From positions 377,809 through 441,808 of the forward strand of contig CAUYUJ010011259.1 of assembly GCA_963575745.1 (NCBI GenBank): DNA of 64,000 bases, in the 5' to 3' direction. A program made the position numbers and the translations under genes. The notes under the pieces were generated by a model, which was not told where the DNA came from, ran no database searches, and saw nothing but the letters and a program-made list of their open reading frames with translations. Shown one piece after another: positions 48,166 through 58,949 of the stretch. The stretch's first letter is position 1, and the number at the start of each line of letters is the position of its first letter. Source of the DNA: Prorocentrum cordatum (taxonomy: Eukaryota; Sar; Dinophyceae; Prorocentrales; Prorocentraceae).

Positions 48166-48642
48166 ATGATGTTCACGGGATCTCGCTCGCCGACTGCTGT
48201 GAGTCTGGATCGGTCATCGCTGTCGTCGGAGATGGTCCGGGAGGCCGTTGTTCGACTGATCCCCGCCGTCGCAGGTGCGGGTCCAGTGCTGCTGTTCTTG
48301 ACAAAGGCGGGTCCCACCAGCTGGGCTGTTCTGGGAGGGGTGTACGCTGGGCTCCCGGGACGCACTCGGATGGTTCCCCGCGCTGAGCTCTATGTTTTCG
48401 CCTTGGCTTTGGAGGGCTCAAAGGCGCCTGTGCGGTTTGTCACCGATCGCAAGCTTCTGATTAACGGGTGGGAGCGGGGGAGGGCTCGTGCGCGTGATGG
48501 GCGGAGCGGGGACCTGTGGCTCCGCATCCGTAGGGCCGTGGATTCTCGTGGAGAGGGCGCTGTTTCGGTCGAGTGGGCTCGTCATCCCTATCATGTAGAT
48601 CCAGATGATCCTGTTGCAGTGCAGTCGAGGTTGATCAGAAGG
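48166..48642 (+). pseudogene. LINE 3 RNase-H-like domain
   Basis: Frame with GPTSWAVLGGVYAGLPG, MVPRAELYVFALALEG, VRFVTDRKLLINGWERG and VSVEWARHPYHVD. These match the RNase H layout (AEL with the catalytic Glu, VTDRK with the Asp). The first Asp (YSDGS in LINE 1) is not in this frame, so the domain is likely broken at its start. Confidence 0.6.
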
Positions 48643-48654
48643 TCGACCATGCCA

Positions 48655-48985
48655 AATCGAGGGCACCCTTGTGTCCTGTGTTTCGCGACCCGTGCCTTCT
48701 TCACTCCTGTGGCAACGTGGCCCTCGGAAGGGTCTGTCCTCCTCCTCCTCCTCCTCCTCCTCCTCCTCCTCCTCCTCCTCCGCCCTCCCCTCCTCATCAT
48801 CCTTCTCCTCTCTTCCATCCCCTCCTCCTCCCCTCCTCCTCTTCCCCTCGCCTTCTCCTTTTTCCTCATCGTCCATCCCCATCTCCCTCCTCCTTCTCCT
48901 TCTCCTCCTCCTCCTTCTCCTCATCCTCCTCCTCCTCCTCCTCCTCCTCCTCTGATGTCCTCTCGCGCGTCCTCTCCAATGCAGC
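48655..48985. repeat. Family P repeat, copy 2, with CTC insertion
   Basis: Matches 467-590 on both sides of a (CTC)n run at 48737-48951 that copy 1 lacks. Confidence 0.8.
48737..48951 (+). repeat. (CTC)n tract inserted in family P copy 2
   Basis: CTC with some TTCTCC breaks. The homologous site at about 546 has no tract. Confidence 0.9.
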
Positions 48986-49230
48986 CACGACTGCCGACAA
49001 ACGCAGCGGCGGACGAAAAGCTGCGGGCGAGGCCTGCGGCAAAAAGGAGCTGGACGGCCGGCCTCGTGGTGGCGCTGCCGCTGCCGGCGCTTCCGCGGGA
49101 CGCCGCCGCCGCCGCCCTCCTCGGGAGGAGGAGCTCCCAGGGCCCCCGTGCGGACTCGGCCGCGCCGGACCCCACTCGAGGCCGGGGACGGCCCGCGGGC
49201 TCCTGAGAGGGACTAGACGTAAGTCAGAAG

Positions 49231-49480
49231 CCAGGCGACGGCCGGCCAGCCCGTGGCTGCTAAGACGGAGCTCCAGGATGTTGTTTTTGTTGTTCTTCCG
49301 GGAAGCCCGGCGACGGCTGGCAAACCCGTGCTTACTGAAACGGAGCTCCGAAACGTTGTGTTTTTTTCTTCCGGTAAGCAGCCCGTTTACTATTCAGTGC
49401 GTTGAGCTTGAGCCCGGAAATGTGTTTTTTCTCTTCCAGGGAGAGCGCTGTTGCAGCCACGGGTTTGCCAGCCCTCGCCC
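49231..49480 (+). repeat. ~75-bp tandem repeat, 2-3 units
   Basis: GCGACGGCCGGCCAGCCCGT... and GCGACGGCTGGCAAACCCGT..., each with ACGGAGCTCC and GTTGTTTTT...CTTCCGG. One frame gives a repeated peptide (SPATAGKPVLTETELRNVVF). A third, weaker unit ends near 49440. It could be protein repeat or noncoding. Confidence 0.6.
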
Positions 49481-49490
49481 AGCTTCCAAG

Positions 49491-49656
49491 TAAGAGTGAC
49501 CTTTCGCCGGAGTGACCTTCGGTGCGGGGCCCAATTGGGTCCCCCCATCGCCGAACGCGATGCGGTAGTAGCGTCCTGCGCGCTCGTGTTTGGTCCCCCC
49601 GCGGCTCCCCCAAAAGCCGCGCACCAAAGGTCACCCTTACCCAGGGTCACTCTTGC
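49491..49656. mobile_element. MITE family M, copy 2
   Basis: TAAGAGTGACCTTTCGC...GGAGTGACCTTCGGTGCGG at the left is inverted at CCGCGCACCAAAGGTCACC...CAGGGTCACTCTTG at the right. Confidence 0.85.
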
Positions 49657-49779
49657 GTGTAGTCGATGAGAGGGCCCGTCCCAGCACCTCGAGGGACAGA
49701 AGCAGCGCGCGCGCGGGTCCCCGCAGCGCGCCCGAGCGTGTGGCGAGCGCTGCCGCTGCTCCCCGTTGCGGGGGTCTCT

Positions 49780-50180
49780 CGAACCGAAGCAAGCTGCTGG
49801 ATCTCTGCGCCTCCGAGTGCACTTCGGAGGTGGCCCAGAGTTGGCCCCAGGGTGTTGTCTTTTCGGTTCCGGGGCCCGTGGTGGTCTGCGGATTCACGCG
49901 TTGCAGTTCCCCTTGCCCGAGGGGGGTCTGGGACCGGTGCGGCACGTTTGTCTGCCATGATTGCGGTCGTACAGCCACCGCTGACGGGCGCAAGTTTGCT
50001 GGAGGCTCCTCCCCTTCGAAGACAGGGCCAGGGAGCTCAGCCCGCATTGCTTCTGGTAAGCTTCCCTGTTTTGCTGGGCCACCGAAGACGGGCCTGGCTG
50101 CTGGCTGGGAGCGTGAGGTTGCGGCGGCTACGGCCCTGGCCTCGGCCAGTCGTGAGGTGCATCCTTCGGCCGGTGTGGTC
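49780..50180 (+). pseudogene. Possible LINE 3 C-terminal Cys region
   Basis: Frame with RSKLLDLCASECTSEVAQSW and GVWDRCGTFVCHDCGRTATA, a Cys-rich pattern like the tail of LINE 1 ORF2 (SWRCACCARRAHSYKAK). It continues GKLPCFAGPPKTGLAAGWER up to the CTC tract. Confidence 0.4.
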
Positions 50181-50315
50181 CAAGTGCGCCTCGTCCTCCT
50201 CTTTGTCATCCCCTCCTCTTCCTCAACATCATCTGCGCCATCAGTGTCCTTCCCCCCTCCTCCTGCCTCACAAGCCTTCAAGATGCAGGCGGTACAGTAC
50301 CTGGGTACTGGCGGC

Positions 50316-50450
50316 TCCTCCTCATCCTCCTGCTCCTCCTCGTCCTCCTCGTCCTGCTCCTCCTCCTCCTCCTCCTTCTCCTCCTCCTCCTCCTCCTCCT
50401 CCTCCTCCTCCTGCTCCTGCTCCTGCTCCTCCTCCTCCTGCTCCTGCTTT

Positions 50451-50483
<33 letters not shown>

Positions 50484-50536
50484 TCCTCCTCCGCCTCCTC
50501 CTCCTCCTCCTCCTCCTCCTCCTCCTCCTCCTCCTC
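50316..50536 (+). repeat. (CTC/CTG)n tract
   Basis: CTC with CTGCTC stretches in the middle (50410-50485). Confidence 0.95.
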
Positions 50537-50673
50537 ACAACGCCACCACCACCATGTCACGGTGGCGGCAACGCCGACGACGACGATGACGACGCCGCCG
50601 CCGACTCCGCCGCCGACGCCGCCACCGACAACACCGCCGCAGCCGCCGACGACGACGACGACGACGCCGTCGA

Positions 50674-50716
<43 letters not shown>

Positions 50717-50937
50717 AACGACGACGACGACGAAAACGACGCCGCAGACGCCGACGGCAGCGGCGACGTCGGATGCGCCCGGGGAGGCGCGCCCCCGCCA
50801 GAGCCGTGCGCCACGCGGCTGGAGGAGCTGCTCGGCAGGCTGCTGCGCCCCGCGGAGGCGGGCGGGACGCTCCCGCCGTCGACGCCGCCGTCGTCGGCGG
50901 CATCGGCGTCGTCGGCGTCGGCGCTGGCAGCGGGGGA
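50537..50937 (+). repeat. (GAC)n tract and adjoining GC-rich DNA
   Basis: GAC/GCC repeats 50570-50760. The following 170 bp give one ordinary-looking peptide (PCATRLEELLGRLLRPAEAG), possibly an exon trace, without other support. Confidence 0.6.
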
Positions 50938-51300
50938 AAGGGGGAGGAGAGGGAGGAGGAAGGAGGAGAGAGGAGGAGGGGACGGAGAGGGAAAGGGGGA
51001 GAAGGAGAAAGGAGAAGGGGAGGACGATGAGGAAGGAGGAGGGGGGGAGGAGGAGTAGAAGGAGGAGAAGGCGGAAGAGGAAGAGAAGGAGGAGGAAGGG
51101 AAGGGGCAGGAGGAGGAGGAGGAGGACAGGGGAGAGAGGAGAGAGGAGGGGGATGATGATGTGATGATGAGGAGGAGGAGCAGCAGGAGGAGGAGGAGGA
51201 GGTGAAGGGGGAGGAGGAGGAGGAGGAGGAGGAGGAGGAGGAGGTGGAGGAGGAGGAGGAGGAGGAGGAGGCGGGGGAGGGGGAGGGAGAGCAGTAGCAG
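50938..51300 (-). repeat. (GAG)n tract (CTC on - strand)
   Basis: Interrupted GAG/GGA over 360 bp, opposite in strand to most tracts. Confidence 0.9.
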
Positions 51301-51635
51301 CAGGACAAGGCGAAGGGCCGGCTTGGATTAGGTTTGTCTTCCTGGAGCCCACTTGGGAAAGCACCCAAGGCAAGGCGCGACCACCCCGCACTTGGAGCCG
51401 AAAGCCCGAATGCGTTATGGCCAGGGGAAGGCGGAGGGGAAAGGGCGAGGCGGATGAGGAGGAAGAAGAGAGGGAGGTGAAGCGGCTGCAGGAATGGAGG
51501 AGGAGGACGACGGCACTACCGACGACGACAACGACAGAAATGTACCCGCATGATTATATTTACCAAGGTGTTGGTTCCTGGCTCAGCCTCGGATGGAGGG
51601 CGTCCTTCGTTTGTTTATTGTTCGTTACTTGGTAT
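51301..51635. other. No gene recognised
   Basis: Mixed sequence; no motif. Confidence 0.35.
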
Positions 51636-51679
51636 TTCTCTCCCTCTCTCTCTCTCTCGGGATAGTGGTGTCCTCTCTG

Positions 51680-51713
<34 letters not shown>

Positions 51714-52525
51714 GTTCTCTCTCCCGCTATGTTATACATAAAAGTTGTAAGCGTGTAGATGTGAGTATGTGTGTGCTGTTCTGTATGTACGTATACGTAT
51801 GGTATACAGATAGACGTGCATGGATACACACACACGTACACACACACACACATACACACATACACGCGTACAAACATACATGCGTGCATACATACATACA
51901 CGCAGATGTACGTACATACATACATACATACATACATACATGCATGCATGCATGCATACATACGTTCATCCATACATGCATATATACATACATGCATACA
52001 TGCATACATGAACGCACATATGCATACATACATGTACACATACATACATACATACATACGTACGTACGTACATACATACATACATGCATAGATACATACA
52101 TGCATACATGCATACATGCATACATGCATACATGCATGCATGCATACAAACATACAAACATACATACAGACAAACAAACAAGCGTACAGACATTCGTGCA
52201 TGCATACATGCATGCATGCATACATGTATATATATATATGAATAAATATATGTGTATATATATACGCTTGCTGGTATACCTATACAGACATGCGTGTGGA
52301 CGTGCGTACATGCATGCATGCGTACCTGCCGATCTACATATCTACCTGTTTACCTGTGTACCTGCGTACATGCATACATGTATATATATATATGTATGAG
52401 CGTACATACATACATACATACATGCATATATGCATACCTGCATACGTGCCTACACCTACGCATTACACACACACACACATGTATACATGCTTAAACATAC
52501 ATATGTATATATATACATACATACC
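51636..52525 (+). repeat. (TC)n and (ACAT)n microsatellites
   Basis: TC repeats to about 51727, then about 700 bp of ACATACATGCAT-type repeats. Long frames (poly Y-I-H-T on +, M-Y-V-C on -) are artefacts. Confidence 0.95.
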
Positions 52526-52878
52526 TATAAACGCATGCTGTGTTTGCCCTCCCGCCCTCGCTCTGATCCTTATTAGATTCCCTCTGTCCCTCCTCCCTAT
52601 TGGTGCAGGCGGCGCACTGTCACGTAGGGGCTCGCCCCTCCAGAGTGCGACTCGCACGACGTGCCTGCTGCAAGGAATCCAGCTCGCACCTTGGCGCGCC
52701 CCCCCAAGGGGTGCCCGGTTGCCAAGACTTCCCTTTGGTGCCCATTCCTCCTTGCACCCTTCCCCCCCTTCGCTCCTCTGGCCGTCCAGCCCTCCCTCCC
52801 CCCTCCCCTCCCTCCCTCCCTCCATCCATCCCTGCCACGGCGACGAGGGGGGCCCCAATGCTCCAGGAGGAGGGTGAG

Positions 52879-52916
<38 letters not shown>

Positions 52917-53083
52917 CGAGGAGGTCCCTCGTTTCTCCCCACTCGCTGTTCCCTCCGTCCCTCCCTCCCCCTGCCCTCAGCGCTCCTCTCCGCGACGGCT
53001 GCTTCCTCGAGCCCTGGGCCTGCGGTCGCCGCCCTCGTCGGGCTCGGGCCCGATCCGCACGGGCTCTGCGGACAGGAGAGAGG
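52526..53083. other. No gene recognised; short GAC tract
   Basis: (GAC)n at 52878-52916. The flanking frames lack motifs. Confidence 0.4.
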
Positions 53084-53250
53084 GCGTGAGCGCACCAACA
53101 CAAGGGGCCCCCATCACGCGGACCAGCCCAGCCTGCGCCAGATGGCGCGACGCCTGCTGCTCGCCGTGCAGAGGAAAGGGGTCCGAGCTCCGATGAGCCA
53201 ATTCTGCACCACCGCTGCCATGGGTAGGACGGGGGAGAAGAGAGGATGAG
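53084..53250 (+). CDS. Possible short coding fragment, unknown function
   Basis: Frame ADQPSLRQMARRLLLAVQRK and ...GVRAPMSQFCTTAAMG is protein-like and ends in TGA near 53250. It has no motif or confirmed start, so it may be a relic or chance. Confidence 0.2.
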
Positions 53251-53259
53251 GAGGTCCTC

Positions 53260-53365
53260 CTCTCCCTCCTCCTCCTCCTCCTCCTCCTCCTCCTCCTCCT
53301 CCTCCTCCTCCTCCTCCTCCTTCTCCTCCTCCTCCTCCTCCTCCTCTTCCTCCTCCCTCTCCTAC
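53260..53365 (+). repeat. (CTC)n tract
   Basis: About 100 bp of CTC with one TTC and one CTCTTCC interruption. Confidence 0.95.
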
Positions 53366-53410
53366 ATCTGGTAGTGGTGGTGGAAAGTCGCCCCATCCAG
53401 CTGGACCAGA

Positions 53411-53694
53411 CGTAAGAGTGACCTTTCGCAGGAGTGGCCTTTGGTGCGGGCCCACTGGGGGTCCCCCGATCGCTGAACGCGAAGCGGCGGCAGCGGCTTG
53501 CGCGCCAGAGTTTGGTCTCCCCGCGGCCCCCAAGGAGCCGCGCACCCCTCCTCCTCCTCCTCCTCTCCTCCTTCCTCCATCCTCCGTCCTCAGCATTCTC
53601 TTCCTCCTCCTCCTCCTCCTCCTCCTCCTCCTCCTCCTCCTCCTCCTCCTCCTCCTCCTCCTCCTGCCGTACCCAGACTCACTCTCGCGCGTAG
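53411..53694. mobile_element. MITE family M, copy 3, enlarged by CTC
   Basis: Begins CGTAAGAGTGACCTTTCGC and ends ACCCAGACTCACTCTCGCGC. A CTC-rich tract (53549-53664) replaces the AAAGGTCACCCTT found in copy 2 at 49626. Confidence 0.8.
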
Positions 53695-53794
53695 CCGAGC
53701 TGCTGGCGCCACGCAGAGGAGAGGGGTCTTGAGCGCCATACTGGCCCCGGACCCCGGGGAGCTCCCCAGGCCCGGGCCCTTCATCCTCAGTCGT

Positions 53795-53951
53795 AAGTCG
53801 GGTCTGTCCTTCTACAGGAGGAATAGTCAACAATAGTCAAAAGTAGCCTGGGGACGTTGTTTTGACTATGTTTGAATGTTTTGGGAACATGTTTGGAGCA
53901 TGCTTGACTTTTCGTCTAAAACCCGCCTGTAGGGGGAAGTGCCCGACCTCA
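53795..53951. mobile_element. Family A element, copy k
   Basis: AAGTCGGGTCTGTCCTTC at the left, GTAGGGGGAAGTGCCCGACC at the right. The 10-bp target duplication CCTCAGTCGT/CCTCGGTCGT flanks it (53785-53794, 53952-53961). Confidence 0.9.
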
Positions 53952-54043
53952 CCTCGGTCGTTTCTTGCCGGTCCCAGGGCCCGTGGAGATCCCCAGGGGC
54001 CTGAGAACGGGGAACAGGTCCAGGATCCTTCTTTCTTTGAGTC

Positions 54044-54242
54044 GACGAAGAAGACACGCCATCACCATCAACTGTTTGCGCTCTGCGCGGATTTCCTGGA
54101 TCCGCGCTGGGCCTCCCTGGCGGCGCCTCTGGCGCCGCCCCTGGCGCGCTCCGCGCGCCAGGGAGGGGGGTCCAGCGCAGATCCAAGAAACCCGCGCGGA
54201 GCGCCGAAATGTTTACGTTTCTGGCGTTCGTTCTTCTTCTAT
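54044..54242. mobile_element. Hairpin element family L, copy 3
   Basis: GAAGAA...GCGCGGATTTCCTGGATC is inverted at GATCCAAGAAACCCGCGC...TTCTTC. The core CTGGCGGCGCCTCTGGCGCC is shared with copy 2. Confidence 0.85.
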
Positions 54243-54479
54243 TCAGGGCCCGCTTCCTCCACGCTGCAGTCCGGAACGGTTGCCCAGCGTGTCGCGTCGC
54301 CGGTTCTCGCCAAGCACGCTTCGGCGCGACACGCTGAGCACGTCCCAGTCCCCAATCGTCAACTCTCCGAGTTTTTTCCCAACCATCCTGTGGTGTTGGG
54401 TCCTCGTTTTGAAGAGACGGCGCCCCGCGTTCCTCACCTCCTCCTCCTCCTCCCCCCCCCTCCCTCCCATCATCATCCA

Positions 54480-54510
<31 letters not shown>

Positions 54511-54558
54511 TCATAATCCAAATCATAAATAAAATCATACCATATACATCATCATCTA

Positions 54559-54589
<31 letters not shown>

Positions 54590-54599
54590 TTCTCCGCGT

Positions 54600-56110
54600 G
54601 CCCACCGGTTCGGAACACCCCTCACACTTTCGCTGGCCCATAGGGAGCTCCACCGAAGCCCCAGTGGCCGGGTTCGCAGCTCACCCACGCCAATTCGAGC
54701 ACACCCTCACACGTCGTGGCCCCATAGGGAGCTCACCGAAGACCCAGTGGCAGGGTTCGCCATGCCTCCCCACCCCCTTTTTCGGCACGCCCTTCACACG
54801 TCTCGTGGCCCCATAGGGAGCTCCACCGAACGCCGCAGTGGCTGCGCTTGCATGCGGTTCCACCCACCATTTCGGCACACCCCTCACACGTTTCGTGGCC
54901 CCATAGGGAGCTCCACCGAAGGCCCCAGTGGCAGGGTCCGCATGCCTCCCCCCCACCCATTTCGGCACACCCCTCACACGTTTCGTGGCCCCATAGGGAG
55001 CTCCACCGAAGGCCCCAGTGGCTGCTTTCGCATGCCTCCCCACCACCCATTCGGCACACCCCTCACACGTTTCGTGGCCCCATAGGGAGCTCCACCGAAG
55101 GCCCCAGTGGCTGCGTTCGCATGCCTCCCCACCACCCATTTCGGCACACCCCTCACACGCTTCGTGGCCCCATAGGGAGCTCCACCGAAGGCCCCAGGGG
55201 CTGCGTTCGCATGCCTCCCCACCACCCATTTCGGCACACCCCTCACACGTTCGTGGCCCCATAGGGAGCTCCACCGAAGGCCCAGTGGCAGGGTTGCATG
55301 CCTCCCCCCACCCATTTCGGAACACCATCACACGCTTCGGGCCCCATAGAAGCTCCACCGAGGCCCAAGTGGCAGGGTTCGCATGGCCTCCCCGCCACCC
55401 ATTTCGGCACACCCCTCACCCCCCCACCCCCCCTCCCCCCACAAAAAAACGTTTCGTGGCACCCATAGGGAGCTCCACGAAGGCCCAGTGGCAGGGCTGC
55501 ATGCCTTCCCCACCACCCATTTCGGCACACCCCTCACACGTTTCGTGGCCCCATAGGGAGCTCCACCGAAGGCCCCAGTGGCTGCGTTCGCATGCTTCCC
55601 CACCACCCATTTCGGCACACCCCTCACACGCTTCGTGGCCCCATAGGGAGCTCCACCGAAGGCCCCAGTGGCCTGGTTTGTATGCCTCCCCACCACCCAT
55701 TTCGGCATATCCCTCACACGTTTCGTGGCCCCATGGGGATTTCCACTGAAGGCCCCAGTGGCAGGGTTCAAATGCGCCCCCACACCCATTTCGGCACACC
55801 CCTCACACGCTTCGTGGCACCATAGGGAGCTCCACCGAAGGCCCCAGTGGCTGCGTTCGCATGCCGCCCCCACACCAATTTCGGCACACCCCTCACACGT
55901 TTCGTGGCCGCACAGGGAGCTCCACCGAAGGCCCCAGTGGCTGCGTTCGCATGCCGCCCCCACACCAACTTCGGTGCACCCCTCACACGTTTCGTGGCCC
56001 CATAAGGAGCCCCACGAAGGCCCCAGTGGCAACGTTCGCATGCCGCCCCCACACCCATTTCGGCACACCCCTCAAACGGTTCGTGGCCCCATAGGGAGAT
56101 CCACCGAAGA
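54600..56110 (-). repeat. ~89-bp tandem array, left arm
   Basis: About 17 units: CCCATAGGGAGCTCCACCGA, AGGCCCCAGTGGC, TTCGCATGCCTCCCC, CCCATTTCGGCACACCCCTC, ACACGTTTCGTGG. Several units have single-base deletions. Confidence 0.9.
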
Positions 56111-56170
56111 CGGTACTCACACCAGCATTACTCACAACTGCATATGGTTGGGTCCTTCGCCAGGCTAATT

Positions 56171-56331
56171 TTCACCAGCCTGGAGCATGTCCCTATCCCT
56201 GTGTTGGGCATCGCTTCATCACGATGGCGATCTTAGGGATTCCCTCAGTTTCTGAGGTTGCCTCCCTAAGATTGTCATCGCCTTTTGGCGTGTCAATCTT
56301 ATGGATAGGGGTAAGTTCGAGGCTGGTGATG
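56171..56331. mobile_element. MITE family F, copy 2 (in foldback spacer)
   Basis: TTCACCAGCCTGGAGCATGT at the left, GGTAAGTTCGAGGCTGGTGA at the right, with the shared GATTCCCTCAGTTTCTGAGG centre. Confidence 0.85.
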
Positions 56332-56675
56332 TCCCAGGACCCCACGAAACAGAGCGACACGCGATCAGCCTGCACGGCACAATAGCGTTTCTCACAGGGG
56401 CCGCCGCCACGAAACACGCCAAGCAAGAGCTCCTCTCCGCCAAAGCAGCGCGCGGTCGATGCCCGAGCCCAGTGATGCCTGCTGCTCCCCTCCGGGACTC
56501 CAACGTCGTGACCAGCTCTTCGGGCCGAGTCGTTTCTGTTCGCTGCCCCGCTGCCCCGCGAGGGCCCCGGGAGGCGACGCGGGGATGCCTGGATCTCGCG
56601 CCCTGCCTCGCTCGAGCCTCCGCGGCCCTTCGGGGCGATCCAGGCACCCGGGACCGCTCTCGACGAGGCAGCTAG
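56332..56675 (+). CDS. Possible captured coding fragment in foldback spacer
   Basis: One frame reads PHETERHAISLHGTIAFLTG and AATKHAKQELLSAKAARGRC, with ordinary composition, to a stop near 56675. It is unique in the window and might be captured host sequence. No family recognised; no start codon is evident beyond the family F element. Confidence 0.25.
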
Positions 56676-56756
56676 TGGCAGGCATCCGGAGTCGGGAAAC
56701 TCAAAAATTAGCCTGGCGAAGGACCCAACCATATGCAGTTGCGAGTAATGCTGGTG

Positions 56757-58455
56757 TGAGTACCGTCTTCGGTGGATCTCCCTATGGGGCCACGAACCGT
56801 TTGAGGGGTGTGCCGAAATGGGCGTGGGGGCGGCATGCGAACGTTGCCACTGGGGCCTTCGGTGGAGCTCCTTATGGGGCCACGAAACGTGTGAGGGGTG
56901 CACCGAAGTTGGTGTGGGGGCGGCATGCGAACGCAGCCACTGGGGCCTTCGGTGGAGATCCCTGTGGGGCCACGAAACGTGTGAGGGGTGTGCCGAAATG
57001 GGTGTGCGGGACGCATGCGGACGGCAGCCATGGGGCCTTCGGTGGAGCTCCCTATGGGGCCACGAAACGTGTGAGGGGTGTGCCGAACGAAATGGGCTGT
57101 GGGGGCGATCTTGCGAACCCTGCCACTGTTTAGGGCTTCAGTGGAATCCCCATGGGCCACGAAAAACGTGTGAGGGGTGTGCCGAAAAAATTGGGGGAGG
57201 CATACGAACAGGCCACTGGGCCTTCGGTGGAGCTCCCTATGGACCACGAAACGTGTGAGGGGTGTGCCGAAATGGGTGGTGGGGAGGCATGCTGAACCTG
57301 CACTGGGGCCTTCGGTGGAGCGCCCTTATGGGGCCACGAAAAGTGTGAAGGCGGTCAAATTTGGGCCGGAAATGGCGTGGTGGGAGGCATGCGAACCCTG
57401 CCACTGGGGCCTTCGGTGGAGGTCCCTATGGGGACACGAAAGTGTGAGGGGGTGCCGAAGGGTGGTGGGGAGGCATGCGAACCCGCCACTGGCGCCCTTC
57501 GGTGAGCTCCATATGGGGCCACGAACAATTCCGTCCATGTGCAGAATATGGGTGGTTCGCTTGTGGGAGGCATGCGAACACTTCCACTGGGGCCTTCAGT
57601 GGAAATCCCCATGGGGCCACGAAACGTGTGAGGGATGTGCCGAAATGGGTGGTGGGGAGGCATTCGAACCAGGCCACTGGGGCCTTCGGTGGAGCTCCCT
57701 ATGGGGCCACGAAACGTGTGAGGGGTGTGCCGACATGGGTGGTGGGGAGGCATGCAAACCCTGCCACTGGGGCCTTCGGTGGAGCTCCCTATGGGGCCAC
57801 GAAACGTGTGAGGGGTGTGCCGACATGGGTGGTGGGAGATGGAACCCTGCCATGGGGCCTTCGGTGGAGCTAATTTATGGGGACGCGAAAAAGTGTGTGG
57901 GGTGGCCGAATGGGGGTAGGGGGAGGCATGAGAGGCCTGCCCACTGGGGCCTTTCGGTTGGAGCTCCATATGGGACCACGAAAAAGGTGAGGGTGTGCCG
58001 AAATGGGTGGTGGGGAGGCATGCGAACTCTGCCACTGGGGCCTCGGTGGAGCTCCCTATGGGGCCACGAAACGGTGAGGGGGTGTGCCGAAATGGGTGGT
58101 GGGGAGGCATGCGAACCTTGCCACTGGGGCCTTCGGTAGAGCTCCCTATGGGGCCACGAAACGTGTGAGGGGTGTGCCGAAATGGGTGGTGGGGAGGCAT
58201 GCGAACCCTGCCACTGGGGCCTTCGGTGGAGCTCCCTATGGGGCCACGAAGCGTGCGAGGGGTGTGCCGAGATGGGTGGTGGGGAGGCAGCGAACCCTGC
58301 CACTGGGGCCTTCGGTGGAGCTCCCTATGGGGCCACGAAACGTGTGAGGGGTGTGCCGAAATTGGTGGTGGGGAGGCATGCGAACCCTGCCACTGGGGCC
58401 TTCGGTGGAGCTCCCTATGGGGCCACGAAGCGTGTGAGGGGTGTGCCGAAATCGG
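56757..58455 (+). repeat. ~89-bp tandem array, right arm
   Basis: About 19 units, the inverse of the left-arm unit: GGGGCCACGAAACGTGTGAG, GGGTGTGCCGAAATGGGTGG, GGGAGGCATGCGAACCCTGC, CACTGGGGCCTTCGGTGGAG. The region 57100-57600 is more disordered. Confidence 0.9.
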
Positions 58456-58458
58456 TGG

Positions 58459-58526
<68 letters not shown>

Positions 58527-58545
58527 CTGATGCTGATGCTGATGC

Positions 58546-58634
<89 letters not shown>
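58456..58634 (+). repeat. (GAT)n microsatellite in right arm
   Basis: About 60 units with a GCTGAT patch. The left arm has shorter (ATC)n blocks at 54476-54510 and 54545-54590. Confidence 0.95.
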
Positions 58635-58728
58635 GGAGGAGGGAGGGGGGGGAGGAGGAGGAGGTGAGGAACGCGGGGCGCCGTCTCTTCAAAACGAGGA
58701 CCCAACACCACAGGATGGTTGGGAAAAA

Positions 58729-58949
58729 CAACAAACAAACAAGCAAACAAACAAACAAACAAAAACGACGGACGGTCTTCGAGCACCTCCGAGGAGGCGC
58801 GGTCGGGCGGGGAAGGAAGATTCGCTCCCTCCCTGCTCAGCCGCCAATTACCTGGAGGGACAAGGAGAAGGCCGACACGGGCTGCTTGCCATCGGCCAGG
58901 CTGAACGGTGTAAGCACGCGCATTGGCTACCACACGTCCTGCGGATCAT
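58729..58949. other. No gene recognised
   Basis: Begins with (CAAA)n just outside the foldback element; no motif. Confidence 0.4.

Larger units (their letters stand above)
41697..50200 (+). pseudogene. LINE 3 remnant, dispersed by nested insertions
   Basis: Collinear + strand pieces resemble LINE ORF2 from RT to the C terminus: 41697-41917 (helical pre-RT segment), 42075-42666 (RT entry), 42667-43271 (post-RT), 47475-47660, 48166-48642 (RNase-H-like) and about 49780-50180 (Cys-containing tail). Between them lie family F, the 42214-42345 insert, A copy i, family G copies, A copy j with C copy 2, P copy 2 and M copy 2. Whether all pieces come from one insertion is an inference from order and strand. 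Confidence 0.6.
54372..58728. mobile_element. Giant foldback element, ~4.36 kb, tandem-repeat arms (family E)
   Basis: The outer ends TTTTTTCCCAACCATCCTG... and ...CAGGATGGTTGGGAAAAA are inverted. Moving inward, each arm has TCCTCGTTTTGAAGAGACGG (or its inverse), a CTC/GAG run, an ATC/GAT run, 17-19 units of about 89 bp, then ACTGCATATGGTTGGGTCCT. A 535-bp spacer separates the arms. The layout resembles Foldback/Galileo-type elements, whose long terminal inverted repeats are internally tandem. No transposase is seen. Confidence 0.85.

Noticed and set aside
51560-52399. Long M-Y-V-C-rich minus-strand and Y-I-H-T-rich plus-strand frames
   Set aside because: They translate the ACAT/TACA microsatellite.
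57177-58139. 320-residue frame in the right foldback arm
   Set aside because: It is a translation of the ~89-bp tandem units; the mirror frame exists in the left arm and indels break the period.
54600-58455. CRISPR-like array
   Set aside because: Units of about 89 bp are contiguous and similar along their whole length, with no unique spacers, and lie in inverted arms of a eukaryotic element.
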